From: a virus
Virus record (IMG/VR): IMGVR_UViG_3300027759_006101
Coordinates: 248,001 to 312,000 of that record
Direction: 5' to 3' (one strand)
Length of the DNA: 64,000 bases
Shown: positions 16,931-27,563 of the stretch, piece by piece
Layout of the letters: each line of letters opens with the position of its first letter
Position numbering within the stretch: position 1 is the stretch's first letter
Program-made: the position numbers and the translations under genes
The notes under the pieces: generated by a model
Seen by the model: only the letters and a program-made list of their open reading frames with translations
What the model was told of the DNA's origin: nothing
The model's database searches: none

Positions 16931-19900
16931 CTAAATCCTCATAACAGAACAAGCAATTTTATAAGTTGTTACTGCATTTGTTGGTGTTACTAAAAATCTC
17001 ATATTGCCACCAGAAATATCTCCATCAAATGTTGATCCAATTGCACCAGTATTGACCATCGCATATTCAGTCATAAATACTTGGCTATCATCGTGCACCA
17101 TCAAAATTTCTTGTGAATGATAATTTGAGCCAGATGTTACTTGCACAACCATTTTTGCTGTTCTAAATGATGATGCGTCTATTGACAATGCAACTTGATT
17201 TGCAGTGGTGGCAGATGTAACTAACGTAGATGAAATTTGGTCATAAACTCCATTGATACTAAAAGATGATGCATAAACTGTTCCTGCAACACCTACTCCC
17301 CCATCAACAATTAAAGCGCCCGTAGAAGTTGATGTAGAAGGTGTAGTGTTGGTTATATGAATTGGTTGTGATAAATCAATTCCACTACCAAGAGCAATTT
17401 CAACCCATTGAGCCGTATCGACATCATTGTAATAAACAAGCAAACCACCATCTAAAGAATTGAACCAAAGATCAGCATTTTTTGGACTGGCTGGAGGTGT
17501 ATCAGAAACAGTTAATGGAGTAACTGTAGTCCAGCCAACTCCTGAAGGCTTCGAAGAATCTGCGCCAAGTACATAACTATTAATGCCCACTGGAAGTTTT
17601 ATGAATGTACTTCCTGAACCAACTAATAAATCACCCTTTGTGTAAGAGTTATATCCCGTTCCACCATAAAGAGAAGTTATTAATGTTCCAGCCCAACTAC
17701 CAGAAGTAATTACACCATTATTTAAAACTACACCAGAAATACTATCTGCAGTTGATGTTCCAGTAAATAAACTTCCACCAATTCCAACTCCACCAGTAAC
17801 AGTAAATGCTCCGGTAGATGTCGAAGTGGAAACTGTATTTGAAGAAATTACAGTGTCGTTCGTAAAAGTTTTGACACCAGCAAAAGATTGTGCTAATGTT
17901 GAAACAAGACCAGTAGCACCAGTTCCAGCAATCGGAACATTGAAAGTATGTGTTGAACCAGATGAGGATATATTGAATCCTGATCCAGATGTTCCAGTAG
18001 CAAAATATTGAATTGATGATGTGAGAGCATTTATTGTTGTTACACCAGTAGATGCAGCAACGGACCACTTTACACCACCAGGAGCAGTATTGTCTGCTGT
18101 AAGAACAAAATTATTTGTTCCTATTGGCAATTTATATAAAGTTGATCCAGCACCAACTAGTAAATCCCCAACTGTGTATAAATTGTATCCTGTTCCACCA
18201 TAGAATGCAGTTATTGCAGTTGCTGACCAAGTGCCAGTTGTAATTGTTCCTACTGCTGTTAGGGAAGAATTTGTAACTCCAGTTCCTAAAGATGTTGAGG
18301 AAAGAACTTGAGTACCATTAATTCTATAAACATAGCCGGATGAAAGATTAGTATCTCCAGCTACGTGAAGTTTGTAAGATGGATTAGAAAGTCCTATGCC
18401 AACATTTCCAGCAAACTCACCCATTGCAACAGTGCCATCAGCATTAGCACGTAATAAGGGTAGGCCAGATATATCATTTACGGCAAATATCCAACCAGAA
18501 GATAGATTGTTGTTTATTGAGAATAATTGCCCAGAACTACCATCAAAAGAAAGTGAATTGTCAGCAAGTACAGACAATGTTATTGGAGAGTTTGTTGTTC
18601 CAATAAATGCCATAGAAGGAATGACAGTAGTGCCAGCCGAGCCCAATGTTGCTTGGCTGAAATAAAGTCTTCCAATTGCGGAATTTCCAACATTTAAGTC
18701 AGTGGCTGTATATACTGTTCCGCCGATACCTACACCGCCTGTTACAACTAAAGCTCCAGTAGTTGAGCTTGTAGATACAGTTGAACCTGTGACTGCCAAT
18801 CCAGATACAGAAAGAATATCTGTGAATGGATTGTATACAAAAGTATTTTCTGTTGAAACAGCTGCTCCAGAAGCAGTTCCTGATGCTGGAGTAAACAATA
18901 CTCGATGGTTAGTATTTGTGGTAGCTGAAACAACATTTATATTTGTAGCAGTAGTTGCAAATCCAGAAGTTATTGCATATCCAGATTGATGGGCGTATGT
19001 TGCAGTAGTGGCTAAACCAGCAGTTATACCATAACCAGACTGATGAGCGTAAGTGGCTGTTGTGGCTAACCCTGAAGTAATAGCGTACCCTGCTTGATGT
19101 GAGTACGCAGCAGTTGTAGCTAAACCTGCTGTTATTGCATAACCAGATTGATAAGAATAACTTGAAGTGGAAGCAAATCCTACAGACAAAGTAGATGGTG
19201 CTACATATGTTGGAGTAGCACCAGAACCTGCAGAAACTAATACATATCCAGAATTTGAATCTGCAGTTAGTCTTCCCCAAGTGCTTGTAGTGTTAGCGTA
19301 AAGAATATCTCCAACAGTAAATGAAGGAACTAATCCAGTTCCACCATACAATGCTGTAACTGCAGTTGCAGACCAAACTCCAGTGGTAATTGTTCCTACA
19401 GCAGTAAGTGAAGAATTTGTTACACCTGTTCCAAGAGAAGAACTTGAAATAACATTGGTGCCATTTATTTTGAAAGTGTTGCCTGATGCTAAATTAAAAC
19501 TTTCTGAAGATGACCAACCCACCCCAGAATACCAGTTTATAGATTTATCAGTAGCACCACGTAAAGTGATACCTCCACCTTGAGCAGTCAAATCAGATGG
19601 GCTTGCAACAACACCAAGTTCAATATTTTTATCAGCAACTGTTATTGTTGTCGAATTGATTGTAGTAAATGTACCTTGAACATTAAGGTCGCCTTGGACA
19701 TTAAGTGTTCCGCCTACTCCTACTCCACCAGTAACAACTAAAGCGCCAGTAGTATAAGAACCTGAACCTGTGCTATCTGTTATTGAAACAGCATTTGTGA
19801 AAGTTTTGATTCCGGCAAAACTTTGTGCTTGTGTAGACACTAAGCCTGTAGCACCTGTACCAGCAATTGGAATATTTAGTGTATGTGTTGAGCCAGAAGA

Positions 19901-22900
19901 TGAAAAGGCAGGGACAGTTCCAGAATAACCAAACGCTAGGTCTTGTTTAGATGCAGTTAAACCGTTTATGTTGGTAATTGCAAAACCAGATACATTAGCC
20001 CACTTGATACCACCTGGAACAGCACTATCTGCAACTAAAATAAAATTATTAGTACCAACAGATAGTTTAGATAATGTTGCACCAGCACCAACTAGTAAAT
20101 CACCAGTACTGTAAGTTTGGAAACCAGTGCCACCGTAGAATGAAGTGATGGTGTTTCCAGCCCAAGAACCAGTGTGAATAGGTGCGTTAAATCTACCTGT
20201 GGATGGGTTGTAATATAAACTGTTATTAGTTGATAAAGCTGTTCCACTAAAGAATGGGATGTTGTAATCAGCATTTACAATTGTATTGTTAGAAGAAACT
20301 GTAAGTGCTAATGTTGCAGTACTAGCTAAACCAGAAGTTATAGCATACCCTGATTGATAGGAGTAACTTGATGTAGCAGCAAATCCTGAGGTAATTGCAT
20401 ACCCGGATTGATAAGCATAATTTGCAGTTGTGGCAAAACCAGACGTTATTCCATATCCAGATTGATATGCATAACCAGCTGTTGTTGCAAATCCTGAAGT
20501 AATCGCATATCCAGCTTGATGTGAATATGTTGCAGTAGTAGCGAATGCAGATGAACCTGACGTTATTGCATATCCAGATTGATATGCATAGCTAGCTGTT
20601 GTAGCAAATCCTGAGGTTATTCCATAACCAGATTGATATGAATAATTAGCGGTTGTAGCAAATCCGGAAGTTATTGCATATCCTGATTGATGTGCATAAT
20701 TTGCTGTAGACGCAAAACTAGCAGTTGTAGCAGTACCTGTAAGGTCACCGATGATAGCGCTTGTAAATGTTTTCTGACCTGCAATTGTTTGAGCAAGTGT
20801 TGATATAAGACCAGTTGCACCAGAGCCTGCTATTGGTATATTGAATGTATGTGTAGATCCAGAAGAAGATATATTAAATCCAGTTCCAGAAGTTCCTGTG
20901 GCAAAATATTGTAATCCTACATTTAAGCCATTTAAGGTTGTTAATCCAGTTGCAGCAGTTGGAGACCAAGTCAAACCTGTTGAAGATAAAGAATTTACAG
21001 TTAAAACATAACTATCAGCACCTACACCTAATTTAATAAATGTATTACCGGCACCAACTAAAATGTCACCTTTAGTATATGAATTATATCCAGTACCACC
21101 GTAGAAAGCTGTTATTGCTGTAGCAGCCCAAACACCAGTAGTAATTGTTTCCACTGCTGTTAATGAAGAATTCGTAACTCCAGTACCCAAAGAAGTAGCT
21201 GAAAGAACTGAAGTCCCGTTTATTCTATAAACATAAGAAGATGATAAATTAGTATCACCTACAACGTGCAACTTGTAAGATGGATTTGAAAGACCAATAC
21301 CAACATTAGCAGCAAATTCTGCCATCGCTATCGTTCCATCAGCGTTTGCACGGATTATTGGAAGACCAGATATATCTCCAACATTGAAAATCCAACCTGA
21401 TGAAAGATTGTTGTTAATCCCAAATAGTTTTCCAGATGTGCCTTCCCAAAGTAATGAATTATCTGAGAGAACGGTAAGTGTAATTGGAGCAGCAGTAGTG
21501 CTACCAATAAACGCCATAGATGGATTTGTAGCGCCAGTATATCCTAGGGCAGCCTGATTGAATGAAAGTTGTCCAGATACACCTAAACCGCCATAAACTG
21601 TCAAAGCCCCAGTATTGAATGCAGTTGACCCAGTCGTTGATGAAATAATTACATCATTAGTGAAAGTCTTAACGCCAGCAAATGATTGAGCTAAAGTTGA
21701 TACTAAACCAGTGGCTCCAGTGCCAGCAATCGGAATATTAAAAGTATGTGTACTTCCAGAAGAAGCAATATTGAATCCAGTTCCAGAAGTTCCAGTTGAG
21801 AAGAATTGAGCAGAAGCAGTAAGGCCATTTACCGAAGTAATTGAAAGGCCTGCGATATTATTCCACTTAACTCCACTTGCTGTTGTAGCATCAGCGACTA
21901 GTACAAAATTATCTGCACCTACATTTACCTTAATGAATGTAGATCCAGCTCCAACTAAAATATCACCCTTAGTGTAAGAATTATAACCAGTACCACCATA
22001 TAATCCGGTTATTAATGTACCAGCCCAAACACCAGTACTTATTGTTCCTACTGCTGTTAATGAAGAGTTAGTAACCCCTGTGCCTAAGGATGTTGCTGAT
22101 AATACACTGTTTCCACCAATGCTGTATGCTTGACCTGACAGTATATTGACGGATGTTGCACCAAAAGCTCCTGAAGTAGCATTGAAAGTAAAGAAGTTGT
22201 TTACAGATGCGCCAATACCTGAAGCTGAAGACGCAGTATTGGAAAGTACTGGATAGAATAGTCCAGAAACAGCACTTGAAATGTTAAAGTTTGCTGCAGT
22301 TGTTGCAAATGCTGAGGTGTTAGAACTTCCAGAAGTAATTGCATATCCGGACTGATGCGAATAGTTTGCTGTTGTTGCTAATCCAGAAGTTAACCCATAT
22401 CCAGATTGGTATGAATATGTTGCTGTAGATGCAAAACCAGATGTAATAGCATATCCAGATTGATGAGAATATGTAGCAGTTGTAGCTAATGCAGCAGAAC
22501 CAGAGGTAATTGCGTATCCAGATTGATGAGAATAAGCAGAAGTTGTCGCAAGCCCTGAAGTGATGGCGTATCCTGACTGATACGCATATGTGGCAGTTGA
22601 AGCAAATCCAACTGATAAAGTATTAGGATTTACATAAGTTGGAGTTGCCCCTGAACCAGCAGAGACTAGTACAAATCCTGAGTTTGAACTTGCAGCTAAT
22701 CTTCCCCAAGTTGTTGAGGTATTAGCATAAAGAATATCACCAACAGTAAATGCAGGTACTAAACCAGTTCCGCCATATAACGCAGTAATGGCAGTAGCTG
22801 ACCAAGTTCCTGAAGTAATAATTCCAGCAGTTTGTATTGAAGAAAATATTACTCCAGTTCCTAATGCGTTGCTTGAAAGAACATTAGTTCCATTTATCTT

Positions 22901-25099
22901 AAAAGTATTGCCAGATGCTAAATTCAAAGATTCAGAGGATGACCAACCTACGCCCGAGTACCAGTTTATGGATTTGTTAGTAGCTCCACGTAAAGTTATT
23001 CCGCCACCTTCGGCAGTTAAATCTGTCGGAGTTGCTACAACGCCTAACTCAATATTTTTATCTGCAACAGTGATAGTTGTAGAATTTATAGTAGTGAATG
23101 TACCTTGGATATTAAGGTCGCCTTGGACGTTAAGTGTTCCTCCAATACCAACTCCACCAGTTACAGTTAAGGCTCCAGAGGTATATGACCCAGAACCAGT
23201 ACTATCTGTTATTGAAACAGCATTTGTGAAAGTTTTTATTCCAGCAAAAGATTGTGCTTGAGTTGAAACTAAACCAGTAGATCCTGTCCCTGCTATTGGT
23301 ATGTTTAATGTGTGAGTGGACCCAGAAGATGAAAAGGCTGGTACAGTTCCGGTATATCCAAATGCTAAATATTGGATTCCTGTATTTAAACCGTTAAGCG
23401 TAGTTAATCCAGTTGCAGCAGTGGGTGACCAAGTTATTCCTGTAGATGATACTGATGATGCTGTTAAGACGTAATTGTCAGTACCGACATTTAACTTGAT
23501 AAATGTATTGCCAGCTCCGACTAAAATATCGCCTTTAGTGTATGTATTGTATCCAGTGCCACCGTAAAAAGCTGTGATAGTGCTGCCTGACCAAGATGCA
23601 CTAGTTATTACACCATTATTAACTACAACACCAGACAGACTTGACGGAAGTGAAGAGGATAAGAATAAACTTCCACCAATTCCAACACCACCAGAGACTA
23701 TCAACGCACCTGTAGAAGAAGATGTTGAATCTGTAGCGGCTGTTATTGCTAATCCAGATGTAGATAAAATGAATGTAGAGGGATTAAAAGAAATAGTTGT
23801 ATTGGAAGATACAGCTACTCCAGAGCCACTAGCCGTTGATCCGAATATTAATGGATGAGCTAAATTACTAGTAGCATTTACAACATTTATATTAGCTGAT
23901 GTGGTAGCAAATCCAGCTGTAAGTCCATACCCAGATTGATGAGAATAGGAAGCGGTAGTTGCAAAACCTGCAGTAATCCCATAACCTGATTGATGGGCAT
24001 AACCGGCAGTAGTTGCAAATCCTGAAGTTATTCCGTATCCTGATTCATAAGAATATGAAGCTGTTGTTGCAAATCCAGCTGTAATACCATAACCAGACTG
24101 ATGAGCATAAGAAGCAGTAGTTGCAAAACCTGAAGTATTAGAACTTCCAGAAGTAATTGCATATCCTGCTTGATGTGAATAACCTGATGTAGTTGCAAAA
24201 CCTGAGGTAATCCCATAACCAGATTGATAAGCATAATTAGCAGTATTAGCAAATCCTGAAGTTATTCCATATCCTGATTCATAAGAATATGAAGCTGTTG
24301 TTGCAAATCCTGATGTTATTCCGTAGCCAGATTGATATGCATAATTAGCTGTGGTTGCAAATCCTGAAGTAATTGCATACCCTGCTTGATAAGCATAACC
24401 AGCAGTAGTAGCAAATCCTGAAGTGTTGGAACTTCCTGAAGTAATTGCATATCCTGCTTGATGAGAATATGCTGCTGTAGTAGCAAATCCAGCTGTGATA
24501 CCATAACCGGACTGATGAGCATAAGAAGCAGTTGTTGCGAATCCAGAAGTGATTGCATACCCAGACTGATGGGCATATGAAGCTGTTAAAGCAAATCCAG
24601 CGGTTGTTGCCGTCCCTGTAAGATCTCCAATTATTGCAGATGTAAAGGTTTTTTGTCCAGCAAATGTTTGGTTTGATGTAGAAACTAAACCAGTTGCTCC
24701 AGCTCCTGCAATTGGAATATTGAATGTATGTGTTTCACCAAAAGAAGAAATATTTGGAAAATCGCCAGAGTAACCAAATGAAAAATATTGGCTTGTAGCA
24801 GTTAATGAATTAAGAGTCGTTATTCCAGTTGCTGCAGTTGATCTCCAGGTTATTCCAAAAGCTGCTGTACTATCAGCTGTAAGAACTAAACTATTAGAGC
24901 CAACAGGAAGGGGATATAATGAAGTTCCAGCACCAACTAAAATATCACCAAGATTATAAGAAGTATTACCAGTTCCTCCACCTTGAACATTTAAGATATA
25001 AAATGTTTTCCAGCTAGTGCCGTCAAATCTCCAAGATTTTCCATTTGCTGAATAAATCTGATTTGTTGATGGTGATGGGGGGAAATTAAGTGCTGCCAT
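16931..25099 (-). CDS. Giant tail-fibre protein with 18-residue repeats (2722 aa)
   Basis: The largest protein here, 2722 aa. The N-terminus (NFPPSPSTNQIY, GKSWRFDGTSW, GGGTG) matches the 247-aa fibre. The shaft has about 28 copies of an 18-residue repeat typified by GFATTASYAHQSGYAITS, in four blocks. They alternate with cassettes for AITAFYGGTGYNSYTKGDIL, TTINSTTITVADKNIELG and NVGIGLSNPSYKLHV. The C-terminal 110 residues (SFRTAKMVVQVTSGSNYHSQ, LMVHDD, GDISGGNMRFLVTPT) are a known end module of aquatic phage fibres. It probably forms a very long trimeric fibre. No frameshift is visible over 8.2 kb. Confidence 0.85.
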   Translation of the reverse strand: MAALNFPPSPSTNQIYSANGKSWRFDGTSWKTFYILNVQGGGTGNTSYNLGDILVGAGTSLYPLPVGSNSLVLTADSTAAFGITWRSTAATGITTLNSLTATSQYFSFGYSGDFPNISSFGETHTFNIPIAGAGATGLVSTSNQTFAGQKTFTSAIIGDLTGTATTAGFALTASYAHQSGYAITSGFATTASYAHQSGYGITAGFATTAAYSHQAGYAITSGSSNTSGFATTAGYAYQAGYAITSGFATTANYAYQSGYGITSGFATTASYSYESGYGITSGFANTANYAYQSGYGITSGFATTSGYSHQAGYAITSGSSNTSGFATTASYAHQSGYGITAGFATTASYSYESGYGITSGFATTAGYAHQSGYGITAGFATTASYSHQSGYGLTAGFATTSANINVVNATSNLAHPLIFGSTASGSGVAVSSNTTISFNPSTFILSTSGLAITAATDSTSSSTGALIVSGGVGIGGSLFLSSSLPSSLSGVVVNNGVITSASWSGSTITAFYGGTGYNTYTKGDILVGAGNTFIKLNVGTDNYVLTASSVSSTGITWSPTAATGLTTLNGLNTGIQYLAFGYTGTVPAFSSSGSTHTLNIPIAGTGSTGLVSTQAQSFAGIKTFTNAVSITDSTGSGSYTSGALTVTGGVGIGGTLNVQGDLNIQGTFTTINSTTITVADKNIELGVVATPTDLTAEGGGITLRGATNKSINWYSGVGWSSSESLNLASGNTFKINGTNVLSSNALGTGVIFSSIQTAGIITSGTWSATAITALYGGTGLVPAFTVGDILYANTSTTWGRLAASSNSGFVLVSAGSGATPTYVNPNTLSVGFASTATYAYQSGYAITSGLATTSAYSHQSGYAITSGSAALATTATYSHQSGYAITSGFASTATYSYQSGYGLTSGLATTANYSHQSGYAITSGSSNTSAFATTAANFNISSAVSGLFYPVLSNTASSASGIGASVNNFFTFNATSGAFGATSVNILSGQAYSIGGNSVLSATSLGTGVTNSSLTAVGTISTGVWAGTLITGLYGGTGYNSYTKGDILVGAGSTFIKVNVGADNFVLVADATTASGVKWNNIAGLSITSVNGLTASAQFFSTGTSGTGFNIASSGSTHTFNIPIAGTGATGLVSTLAQSFAGVKTFTNDVIISSTTGSTAFNTGALTVYGGLGVSGQLSFNQAALGYTGATNPSMAFIGSTTAAPITLTVLSDNSLLWEGTSGKLFGINNNLSSGWIFNVGDISGLPIIRANADGTIAMAEFAANVGIGLSNPSYKLHVVGDTNLSSSYVYRINGTSVLSATSLGTGVTNSSLTAVETITTGVWAATAITAFYGGTGYNSYTKGDILVGAGNTFIKLGVGADSYVLTVNSLSSTGLTWSPTAATGLTTLNGLNVGLQYFATGTSGTGFNISSSGSTHTFNIPIAGSGATGLISTLAQTIAGQKTFTSAIIGDLTGTATTASFASTANYAHQSGYAITSGFATTANYSYQSGYGITSGFATTASYAYQSGYAITSGSSAFATTATYSHQAGYAITSGFATTAGYAYQSGYGITSGFATTANYAYQSGYAITSGFAATSSYSYQSGYAITSGLASTATLALTVSSNNTIVNADYNIPFFSGTALSTNNSLYYNPSTGRFNAPIHTGSWAGNTITSFYGGTGFQTYSTGDLLVGAGATLSKLSVGTNNFILVADSAVPGGIKWANVSGFAITNINGLTASKQDLAFGYSGTVPAFSSSGSTHTLNIPIAGTGATGLVSTQAQSFAGIKTFTNAVSITDSTGSGSYTTGALVVTGGVGVGGTLNVQGDLNVQGTFTTINSTTITVADKNIELGVVASPSDLTAQGGGITLRGATDKSINWYSGVGWSSSESFNLASGNTFKINGTNVISSSSLGTGVTNSSLTAVGTITTGVWSATAVTALYGGTGLVPSFTVGDILYANTTSTWGRLTADSNSGYVLVSAGSGATPTYVAPSTLSVGFASTSSYSYQSGYAITAGLATTAAYSHQAGYAITSGLATTATYAHQSGYGITAGLATTATYAHQSGYAITSGFATTATNINVVSATTNTNHRVLFTPASGTASGAAVSTENTFVYNPFTDILSVSGLAVTGSTVSTSSTTGALVVTGGVGIGGTVYTATDLNVGNSAIGRLYFSQATLGSAGTTVIPSMAFIGTTNSPITLSVLADNSLSFDGSSGQLFSINNNLSSGWIFAVNDISGLPLLRANADGTVAMGEFAGNVGIGLSNPSYKLHVAGDTNLSSGYVYRINGTQVLSSTSLGTGVTNSSLTAVGTITTGTWSATAITAFYGGTGYNLYTVGDLLVGAGSTLYKLPIGTNNFVLTADNTAPGGVKWSVAASTGVTTINALTSSIQYFATGTSGSGFNISSSGSTHTFNVPIAGTGATGLVSTLAQSFAGVKTFTNDTVISSNTVSTSTSTGAFTVTGGVGIGGSLFTGTSTADSISGVVLNNGVITSGSWAGTLITSLYGGTGYNSYTKGDLLVGSGSTFIKLPVGINSYVLGADSSKPSGVGWTTVTPLTVSDTPPASPKNADLWFNSLDGGLLVYYNDVDTAQWVEIALGSGIDLSQPIHITNTTPSTSTSTGALIVDGGVGVAGTVYASSFSINGVYDQISSTLVTSATTANQVALSIDASSFRTAKMVVQVTSGSNYHSQEILMVHDDSQVFMTEYAMVNTGAIGSTFDGDISGGNMRFLVTPTNAVTTYKIACSVMRI
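18945..19180 (-). repeat. 54-bp repeat block 4 of the 2722-aa fibre
   Basis: Four copies of the 18-residue (54-bp) unit with the consensus SYAHQSGYAITSGLATT. Boundaries are approximate. Copies differ mostly at synonymous or A/S/T/N and H/Y positions. Confidence 0.8.
20310..20730 (-). repeat. 54-bp repeat block 3 of the 2722-aa fibre
   Basis: Seven copies of the 18-residue unit. One carries a 3-residue insertion (SGSSAFATT instead of SGFATT). Boundaries are approximate. Confidence 0.8.
22290..22610 (-). repeat. 54-bp repeat block 2 of the 2722-aa fibre
   Basis: Five copies of the 18-residue unit, including two longer variants (SGSAALATT and SGSSNTSAFATT). Boundaries are approximate. Confidence 0.8.
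23895..24605 (-). repeat. 54-bp repeat block 1 of the 2722-aa fibre
   Basis: Twelve tandem copies of the 18-residue unit, the longest block. Two copies have the 6-residue insertion SSNTSG. The pattern A/S-x-Y-x-x-Q-S/A-G-Y-x-I-T-S/A-G-F-A-T-T is highly regular, suggesting a repetitive beta-rich shaft. Confidence 0.85.
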
Positions 25100-25149
25100 T
25101 AGTTATCCGAATTTTTGGAGGTGCTTATTAAATATTCTGCGTAGTTCAT
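25099..25149 (-). CDS. Possible 16-aa leader peptide
   Basis: The frame MNYAEYLISTSKNSDN begins 14 bp after the stop of the 799-aa fibre gene and ends with TAA overlapping the ATG of the 2722-aa fibre (TAATG). The overlap would couple translation of the giant gene to it. There is no clear ribosome-binding site, so this is tentative. Confidence 0.25.
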   Translation of the reverse strand: MNYAEYLISTSKNSDN

Positions 25150-25162
25150 ATATTTTATTTCT

Positions 25163-27562
25163 TCAAGAGTAAGCTAAATCTAAATCGCAAAGGTAATTTG
25201 TTCCATCATAATAAATTTTTATCATATCTATGGCATTTGAAGATGTAGATAAAGTTTTATTACCACCTTTGAATTTTAGAGATGCATTTGGTGTTAAAGT
25301 GTGATTTCCGGAAGCATTTTGTCTAACAATTAATTTTAGGGAAGAGCCAGATTGCATATTTATTGGTACATTCAAAGAAAGCCCACCATTTAAAATTATT
25401 TTTTGTATACTTCCATCATTCCAATTAGGTGTAATAGAACCAGAAGATGTACCATAATCATATACAGTTTCTAGATATCCATAACTTGCTAAAAAGTAAG
25501 AAGCTGATATTACTGTAGTTGAACCAGCAGACCCCTGTGAAGGTCCATTGCCAATTTCAACCCATTGTGAAGTACTGTCAACATCTACAAAATAAACACT
25601 TAAAGAACCATCTATAGAGTTCCACCAAAGGTCACCAGTTATAGCAGGTAATGGAGCAGTTTCAGAAACATTGACATTAGAAACATAAGTCCAGCCCAAT
25701 CCACTTGCAAAAGCAGAATTGGCTTGCAAAATATAGCCATTTGATCCTGATGGCAAATTAATTATTGATGTTCCAGCACCTACTAGCAAATCACCAAGGC
25801 TATAAGAAGTTTTTCCAGTACCACCATAAATACTTAGTAATGGTTCATTTGGTAAAGAAAGGCTTCCATAAATTGTAACGCCATTTCCTGAAATTAAACC
25901 ATTTTGAAATGTTTTTACACCACCAAAGGTTTGAGCAAATCCTGAAACTAGACCTGTAATTCCAACTCCAGCAACTGGAATATTGAATGTATGTCCATTA
26001 CCAGCTGAAGAGATATTGAATGTATTTCCATTAAATCCAGCATACAAAAATTGAGAAGAAGCGCCAAGACCATTTATTTGAGTGATTCCAATTCCAATAT
26101 TGTTGGGAGGATCCACGCCACCAAATGCACTGTTGATTTCAACCCATTGTGAGGTATCTACATCAACATAATAAATATTTAATGCGCCGTTTTCAGAATT
26201 GTACCAAAGGTCTCCAGCACTTGAAGAATATGGGGGCGGATACTCACTTATATAAACCGAGGTACCAACACCAGTGCCACCACCGCCAGAGTTAGCTATC
26301 CATCTTAAACCAGAAGGAGTACTATTATCTGCAGCTAGTATAAAGTTGTCTGACCCAACTGAAAGCTTTACAAATGTGTTGCCAGAACCAACTAAAATAT
26401 CACCTTTAGTATATGAATTGTATCCTGTACCACCATAAAAACCTGTAATTAAACTACCAGCCCAGGATCCAGATGTTATTACTCCGTTATTTGCAACGAT
26501 ACCAGAAATACTAGATGGAAGTGAGCTGGTAACAAATAAACTTCCACCTATGCCTACTCCACCTAAAACAACTAAAGCGCCAGTAGAGGTTGAAGTGGAA
26601 ACTGTGCTTGAGGAAAATATGGTATCGCTAGTAAAAGTTTTTGAACCATCAATAGTTTGTGCTATTCCGGTAATTAAACCAGTAATGCCAATACCAGCAA
26701 TAGGTATATTAAATGTATGAGTTGAGCCAGAAGAAGATATGTTAAATCCAACGCCAGAAATTCCTGTTGCAAAATATTGCTGACTGGAAGTTAAGTTATT
26801 GAGCGAAGAAATTCCCGAACCGCCACCGCCTGTATTAGGGATCCAACTCAATCCAGAAGAAGTGGATGAATCAACAGAAAGAATATAACTATTGGTGCCT
26901 ACAGGAAATGGAATAATTGTGGAACCAGCACCAACAATTAAGTCTCCTAAATTATAAGAAGTAAAGCCTAAACCACCACTTGATGCTGGAATAATGCCTT
27001 TTGGACCAATATATCTCCATCCGACAATCTTGAATGGGCCGCTTGTTGAAATTAGTGTGCTGATACTTGTAGTATCATTATTGAAAACTAAAATTCCAGT
27101 TTGATAATCAAAAAGCCAGTTTGAGTTATCAGATTTTGTAATTAGATTATTATTTCTGTCAAAAACTTTGATTTCATAACCAGCGCCAGGAACTGTACCA
27201 AAAGCATCATACTTATCAGAAACCCAATCGCCTAATCTTTGAGCTTCTGAAGCTTGTGTCCCATCATTAGCTGCAGTTGTATTTGCCCACCCTGATGTCG
27301 CAAACCAAGTTAGATTTCCAGGAACAGATGTATCAACAGCAAGAGTTTGCCCAAATGCCGCTGTAGGTCCGTAATAAAATAAATTTTCAGAAACTCCATA
27401 ACCAGCATATCCAGTGCCGGGTATTAGTCCCGTTTTGATGTCTGGTAAATAAAGCTCAAGTGTTGATGCGCCTTTTTCTTCTGGCAGGCCTTTACCAACG
27501 CTAGTGGTAACTCTTTTATTACTTAGCTTCTTAAAACTTGTATCTGTTTGTGTCCAGGGCAT
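25163..27562 (-). CDS. Modular tail-fibre protein (799 aa)
   Basis: A 799-aa fibre. It begins MPWTQTDTSFKKLSNKRVTT, and the first 190 residues form a distinct globular region (YEIKVFDRNNNLITKSDNSN, FDYQTGILVFNND). The shaft follows with TSYNLGDLIVGAG cassettes, THTFNIPIAGIGITGL cassettes and two DLWYNSENG/SLSVYFVDVD segments of a type common in phage fibres. The C-terminal module (DYGTSSGSITPNWND, LKLIVRQNASGNHTLTPN, IDMIKIYYDGTNYLCDL) recurs in many fibre proteins. It is one base away from the preceding fibre gene. Probable proximal or linking fibre of the same appendage system. Confidence 0.82.
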   Translation of the reverse strand: MPWTQTDTSFKKLSNKRVTTSVGKGLPEEKGASTLELYLPDIKTGLIPGTGYAGYGVSENLFYYGPTAAFGQTLAVDTSVPGNLTWFATSGWANTTAANDGTQASEAQRLGDWVSDKYDAFGTVPGAGYEIKVFDRNNNLITKSDNSNWLFDYQTGILVFNNDTTSISTLISTSGPFKIVGWRYIGPKGIIPASSGGLGFTSYNLGDLIVGAGSTIIPFPVGTNSYILSVDSSTSSGLSWIPNTGGGGSGISSLNNLTSSQQYFATGISGVGFNISSSGSTHTFNIPIAGIGITGLITGIAQTIDGSKTFTSDTIFSSSTVSTSTSTGALVVLGGVGIGGSLFVTSSLPSSISGIVANNGVITSGSWAGSLITGFYGGTGYNSYTKGDILVGSGNTFVKLSVGSDNFILAADNSTPSGLRWIANSGGGGTGVGTSVYISEYPPPYSSSAGDLWYNSENGALNIYYVDVDTSQWVEINSAFGGVDPPNNIGIGITQINGLGASSQFLYAGFNGNTFNISSAGNGHTFNIPVAGVGITGLVSGFAQTFGGVKTFQNGLISGNGVTIYGSLSLPNEPLLSIYGGTGKTSYSLGDLLVGAGTSIINLPSGSNGYILQANSAFASGLGWTYVSNVNVSETAPLPAITGDLWWNSIDGSLSVYFVDVDSTSQWVEIGNGPSQGSAGSTTVISASYFLASYGYLETVYDYGTSSGSITPNWNDGSIQKIILNGGLSLNVPINMQSGSSLKLIVRQNASGNHTLTPNASLKFKGGNKTLSTSSNAIDMIKIYYDGTNYLCDLDLAYS

Positions 27563-27563
27563 A

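Noticed and set aside
16928-16952. Eight-codon N-terminal extension of the 1048-aa fibre (MFCYEDLV...)
   Set aside because: It would overlap the end of the 2722-aa gene and has no ribosome-binding site, whereas the ATG at 16928 has GAGGA at the right spacing.
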